DNA of 64,000 bases from Larus michahellis (lineage: Eukaryota > Chordata > Aves > Charadriiformes > Laridae), in the NCBI RefSeq assembly GCF_964199755.1, contig NC_133896.1:86412215-86476214 (forward strand). The letters run 5' to 3'. How positions within the stretch are numbered: position 1 is the stretch's first letter; each line of letters opens with the position of its first letter. A model generated the notes under the pieces. The model searched no databases and had not been told where the DNA came from. It saw nothing but the letters and a program-made list of their open reading frames with translations. A program made the translations under genes and the position numbers. Positions 58,693 to 64,000 of the stretch are shown here, one piece after another.

Positions 58693-61600
58693 CGGAACCT
58701 CTGGCCTGTATGAGTTTTATACAGCCCACTCATACATGACTGTTGTGGCCACGTAGATGCATGTGCCCAAAATCGTGCTAGCAATATTGGCACCCTGTGA
58801 AACAGAGTTTGTTGGGCTAAGAAAGGAAGGCTAGAGCTGGAGACAAAGAGTGGAGAGGCTCATGTCAGGCACTTGAGCCATGTAAAAAGAGCATTAAGAT
58901 GTCACCAGCCCTTGGGGAGTAAAAGTGTGTTTCTGCTCAAGAAAAAATTGTGAGGTTCAGTGCATTTCCCCGTGGTTTCAGAGTAAAAAGCTACAGTGAA
59001 ATTTCCCTTTTCTTAAAACATAGGTTATTTAAAAACCTGCATCAATTATCAGCTGGCTTGTCTGGCTATGGGATGGGGGAGGGGACAGTGCTGCTCGAAC
59101 CAAGGCGGCACTGGGGGGAGTGGTGTACCTCCCCCTGCCCCCATGGCAGGCACCACCTCTGAAGGTTTCTCAGCCGAAAAAACGGCAAGGGGGTTATTGA
59201 GAACTGTAAATCAAGTGCAGGGGCGATAAATAAGCTTTACAGTGCAGCTACGTTAAGCTACAGCTCCCCCTTCTACAAATGCACCTTTTGCTGAGATATT
59301 GCAATAGTAGACTTTAAAGGCAGCCAAGCAGCCAGTGCAAGCGCATTTCTTCGCCCAGATTAAAAGCATTGCTTAAATTCTTGCGGCTAGACAATTTGTC
59401 TTGTCCTTTAAAAAAAAAGAAGCCCTACTAAACAGCAAAGCAGCATAAAGAGGCTGGGACGTAGGATTGAGACTGCAGGGAATTGTTAGCTTGCCTGCTG
59501 CAAATCAAGATCAGCCCTTTTACCTTTCCACAATCTTTCTGCCTTTGTTATTTGTGGTTACCACAAAATCTCATTCTAACAGTCTCTCAGATGTTAGAAT
59601 TAGATAACGTCTCTGGAAAACGGTGCCACGCTCTGGGTAAACATAGCCATGAATAAAATATTTTATGTTACGACACCTTTCATCCAGCAAGACTGCAGGT
59701 AAAAATTATACATAATATTATTTAATAATCAATAAAATATTTGTACGTGTTATCATTTATTATGTATATGTATTCATGTATCTATATATAAATATATAGG
59801 GATACATATGTATTTGCATGTTATACACGAGGACTTTTTTGCCTGATACAAAGCAATCCTGTCCCAGGGATGAACTGGAGCAGCAGGGGAGTAACATGTA
59901 ACGCTCACGTTGCCTTTTATATACTAAGGAAGCGACACAAAGCTCTTCCTGAGAGAGGGGTTTTGCAAAGGATGCGTCAAAAGCTCCCTCAGGACTGCCA
60001 AGGACCAGGAGGGTGTCTATAACACAGAACGTGATTTGGGAAACAACTGAGGTAATGTGGGGTTTTCCGGTGGCCGGCACCATTTATTTGCATCCTGTCC
60101 CAAACACATCAGGCCAGGCTCAGCAGAGGTGACCGTGGAGAATACCTGTGATGTTTTAGGGTCATGCTGTGATTTCCCTGTCTTACTGCACACTATCTGT
60201 CAGGGAAAGGACTGTCTGAAAAACGCAGGCTGAAGGGAAAAGAGAATTGAGGATGTTCACATCTAAACTGTCCTACCTGGAGCAGAATAGGGCTGTCCCC
60301 CAGCACCAAAAAGCCTGGTGATGTCAACCTCAACAGCACATCTCCCATGGCTGTTGTACCCTAGGCAGGGGAATAGGGGATGGGTAGATTTTAATAGACA
60401 ATAGGTGTTCATGGGCAAAAAAATACCTGAATAAAAAAAAGGAAGAAGCCATTTGTGTACAGCCCCAGGAACATCAGTCTCACCACTGAAGAGAACCACC
60501 TGCCGTGAACTCCTGAACTCCACGTGTTCACCCAGCCATGCACTTCCCATGGTGTCAACAAGAAGAATAGATCATGATTTTCCTGATAACAAATTGTTTA
60601 CTGTTTCCACGCCAGTCTGTAACTATTTTGCTGTTATTTGACATGGGAAGAAACCATAATTTGTGTTACTGAGGTATTAACCTCCTTTCATCTGCAGCCT
60701 GTTTTATGCAGAAGATCCACACTAACAACTCAACAATATGTTGGTAAACTTTGGCATCATACAGGTCAGAAAAAGCAGATACATCCATGCAGCCACAGAA
60801 CTCATTTAATAACATCAGTGGTATAAAATGCAAATCTTACTCGTGCCATTTTTCGGTCCCCACCGGGCTGTTCCAGCAGCGTGACCAGTGCTCAGCAGGG
60901 CTGTAGGATCCAGCAGCAACTTTGCAGTTCCAGATGCCACAATTTGCTTCAGCCCACTTCCAGCTTTTTGGTTTTTTAAGCTTCTCCTCTGAGGGAACAA
61001 TAATGAGATCCTCTGATAGTTTCGTGAAGGTGAGTGTCTGATCAGTGTCTGAAAGAGAGGAAATGACAAAGCACCCAAGTTCTTTTTCTCACAGAGCAAA
61101 CCTTTGCAGTGAGTTTGTTGGTGCGTTTTTTTCTCTAAAAAAAACCCCTCAAACTCAGGGTTTTATGCTAAGCGCAAATGAGCAGACTGCTCTGCCTTGC
61201 ATATTTGTGCATGAATCCAGCCCAGTGGGGAAAAAAAAGAAAAAAAGACTATTGAAGGCACTGAAAAAAAAATAAAATCAGTGCGTGGAAAGGGGCTTAA
61301 TACATTCACAACGTTATTTAGCTCTAACAAAGAGCAGCAACCCCAGATGACCTTCTGGCTCCTGTCTCCACCCAAGTTCCTGGCCTCTGTTCAACGTCCT
61401 GGCAAAAGTTGCAGACATCCGCAACACAATGCCAAGTAGCTGTTTTGTCTGTAGATATGTAATAGAGATTAGCCGAGTGGTGGTGGGGAGCTGCTACACA
61501 TAAACCAGCACCTCCAAACAGGGAGCTGGCATCCAATTCCCATTAAAGAGCCTTTTTTTCCACACCCCCGCACCCCCCAGCAGTGCCAAGCACCTCCTCG

Positions 61601-62313
61601 AGACTTCGGTGGCCGGGGAAGAGAGAAAAATTTCCACCACTTCAGCTCGGAGTTGGGGATGGGGGGGTGGGGGGGAAATTACGCGTCGCCCTCCCGTGTC
61701 AGTGCCCAGGCGACTCTTTCATGTCAATGATTAACTGGATGGGACGGGGCTCGGCCGGCAGCGCGAAGGAGGGATAGAGCGCAGGGCCCATTACATCATA
61801 CCTCTCTGGTGTGCTCAGCCATGGATCACTGATTCGCCTCCGATTGCAAGCTAGCAAAGCTGACACTTGAATGGAAAAGGGAATGTAACCCCGTGCACAT
61901 GGCTTGTTAACACCTCCCATGTGTGATCGCTTCTAAAGAGACGCCTGAACTGTGTCTGTAATGGAAACGGCTTTTGTTTTCCTGTAGTAGGCTTTAAAAG
62001 AAAAATTTAGTTTTGACTTTAAATACTTTTTTTTTTTCCTCCCTTTTTCCACCAGAGACAGGAAACGGTTCTTTCATGCGTTCAGGAATACAAATTATGA
62101 TTGGCAGAACATTAGAGCGCAGAAAAAGAGCTTTTGAAAGAGATCCTGGAGGAGCAATCGAGGCAGATTAAAGGTTAGGCCCCGTACCTAGCCAGCCAAT
62201 CTCCTGGAGTCACACACTCCCAGCTCTCCCGAGTTTGTTTGTATTTTTATCACAGAACTGGCTAGACCTGCAATTTCAGTAAAATGCAAAGTGAGAAGGG
62301 AAAAATGCTGGGG
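58693..62313. other. non-coding intergenic DNA
   Basis: Contains an alternating TATA-rich stretch at about 59750-59825, A-runs near 59410 and 61230-61275, and a G-rich segment at 61658-61676. No exon recognised. Confidence 0.5.
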
Positions 62314-62408
62314 CTCTCCTTCTCCTTCTCCTTCTCCTTCTCCTTCTCCTTCTCCTTCTCCTTCTCCTTCTCCTTCTCCTTCTCCTCCTCCTCCTCCTCC
62401 TCCTCCTT
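62314..62408 (+). repeat. 95-nt pure pyrimidine tract, (CTCCTT)n then (CTC)n
   Basis: Every base from 62314 to 62408 is C or T. The first 70 or so bases are a hexanucleotide (TTCTCC)n array that changes to a trinucleotide (TCC)n array near 62384. Such mirror-symmetric homopurine/homopyrimidine tracts can form triplex (H-) DNA and are length-unstable. Confidence 0.97.
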
Positions 62409-64000
62409 ACTTATGTATGAGGTATAAAGAAAGCATCAACTATTAAACCTTTTTCTTCAGCATGTGTTCATTATTATCATTTTATCCTTTTACCAGGACC
62501 ACTGTGTCTGGGGAATGACTGCAAAGGAAGCTGCTCTAAAACAACATGTTAGCTCTGCAAAACATAATAGGTCCATTTATATTGTATTTTATAGAATATG
62601 TAATAATTATGTAATACGTTATTGAATTCTCATTGTACTAATATGTCGGGTGGATTTAATAGTGGGCTGTCATGAGAAATCAAGCGAGAGAGCATGAGGT
62701 CTCAGTTAAGCACACAGATTCGGTAAACACTTGGAGTTTGTTAGGAGAGGTGGCCCAGGCTGCCTGCCATGAAGCTTTGCTTCCTGGGCTAGCAAAGTTA
62801 CAAAAACCTAGGAACATCGCTGAGGAGCAGAAGAGCCAGAAGACAGTAGGACATTTTTTTCCCCTCTCTCAAAAAGGGTCTCCATTACTGATGGCTGGAT
62901 CCGACCATGCCATGAGAAGGGGCAGTCTCTGGAGTGCATTAAAATGCTTGGCAGAAACCTTGCTGTAATCATTTATGCTTTGTTCCTATGACTAAATTAA
63001 CAATATCTTATAAGAAGAGGATAAAAAATAAATAAAATACATTCAGGGTTGGCCACTGATTTGTAAGCGGAAGGGTGATGGATGCCAACCTCACTTGGCT
63101 CTTCCGCCTAAAAGTGTAAGTAAACAAACCATCATAGTTCGAGGTCTGATCTAAGAACGGGGGGAACCAAGGAAAGCCAAGATCATACACGGAAGAGTCT
63201 TTCAGAGAGAGCAGCAAGTGGGCAGAGCTGCTCTGCCTGCCCCCAGGCTCCTTTTCCTCCACCTCTGGAGCAGGTTGGGATTCATCTGGCAGCACAGCTT
63301 TGTGTGGGAGGGCGCTGCGCGTACACCTTCCCTCTGGGAATAATTAACCAGGGTCAGCATTGCCGCATCTTTGGATGGGAAACTGTCAAGGAAAACACAA
63401 GCACTACAGAAAGCAGTGCTGGTAAGTCAGTATGTGGGAAACCATCTCTGAGTCGGAGATGAACCAAGCCCGTTCCAGAGCAGCTCACTTCCCTTTGGCC
63501 GTTTGAGAGCAGCTTCCAGCCTACCCTGAGTAGCTCAGCAAAGACAGAAAATGGACAGCCTAAAGAGCATGTGCCCTTGCATTTTTCACAGAAACAGGCT
63601 TTTTAGGCTCTGAACGATCTGTGGACTGGAATCCGGCCTGCTCAGCTCTCCCCTGCTGAACTGCTCTTTGGGATAGTATCCACCACACACATTGCCTTGT
63701 ACAGCAGCAGAGCACGCATGGCCGCTCTACCTCTGCCCAAGAGATAGCTGCAGCATTTTAGTTTTCAGAGAGGTGAACTGTATGCAGTTTTTAAAACGCT
63801 TCTGAATCCTTTGAGAAGGAGGATGTCAATAAATGGTTTCTATTCTACCATTGTAATTCCCCTCCTCCTAATTTTTTCTCCAGTTCCCTGTACAATTGAA
63901 AGCCCTTCTTCCTTTCCCCTTCTGAACAGGGATTGCCTGATTTTTTTCAGCTAATAATGAAAATAACAAATGCATACTGGAGACTTGAAGAGAGCTGTGC
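62409..64000. other. non-coding DNA to the window end
   Basis: No exon, RNA gene or repeat recognised. Confidence 0.5.

Noticed and set aside
1..64000. CRISPR arrays, bacterial operons, insertion sequences or phage
   Set aside because: Repeat content, splice-structured p21 and codon context are those of a bird nuclear genome. No regularly spaced repeats of CRISPR type were seen.

Overview
This is non-coding-rich vertebrate nuclear DNA, and the repeats point to a bird. At least twelve CR1 LINE fragments are scattered on both strands. The better-preserved ones are 5'-truncated copies ending in the avian (ATTCTATG)n-type 3' tail. There are also two solo LTRs of avian endogenous-retrovirus type and a few very old amniote repeats (a MIR-like core SINE and tRNA-derived remnants). 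I see no prokaryotic operons, CRISPR arrays or functional RNA genes. Most long open frames are chance frames, CR1 reverse-transcriptase remnants, or stop-poor frames in a CpG island.

One host protein-coding gene can be read with confidence: CDKN1A (p21/Cip1), on the + strand. The main coding exon is 46575-47017, with the ATG at 46624. It encodes the cyclin-binding RNLFG motif, the CDK-binding WNFDF motif and the first half of the PCNA-binding PIP box. It ends in a GT donor after the first base of an Asp codon. The last coding exon is very short (51665-51732) and was found 4.6 kb downstream. It completes the PIP box (QMSLT-DYY) and the C-terminal basic tail. The joined frame is 153 aa. A CpG island at about 42230-43160 with GC boxes and two CACGTG E-boxes is the likely promoter and non-coding first exon, leaving an intron 1 of roughly 3.7 kb. 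Intron 2 carries a sense CR1 copy.

Layout: 1-12279 holds CR1 fragments, a MIR-like SINE, a 40-bp repeat and one unexplained block open on both strands (6870-7330). 12280-13008 is a solo LTR with an exact 5-bp target duplication. 13009-41159 is repeat-punctuated non-coding DNA in which I recognise no exon. 41160-41744 is a second solo LTR, antisense to CDKN1A. It is followed by a CR1 3' end that runs up to the CpG island. 42230-51732 is CDKN1A. 51733-64000 contains its 3' UTR (end uncertain), CR1 fragments, microsatellites and a 95-nt pure pyrimidine tract at 62314-62408.

The points most worth following up concern CDKN1A. The Thr that is the AKT/PIM site in mammalian p21 is Met here, and the C-terminal second cyclin-binding motif is not conserved. 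A strong-looking acceptor just before the intronic CR1 could give a PIP-box-less isoform. The promoter flank is made of an LTR plus a CR1. I did not find a convincing novel multi-gene system.
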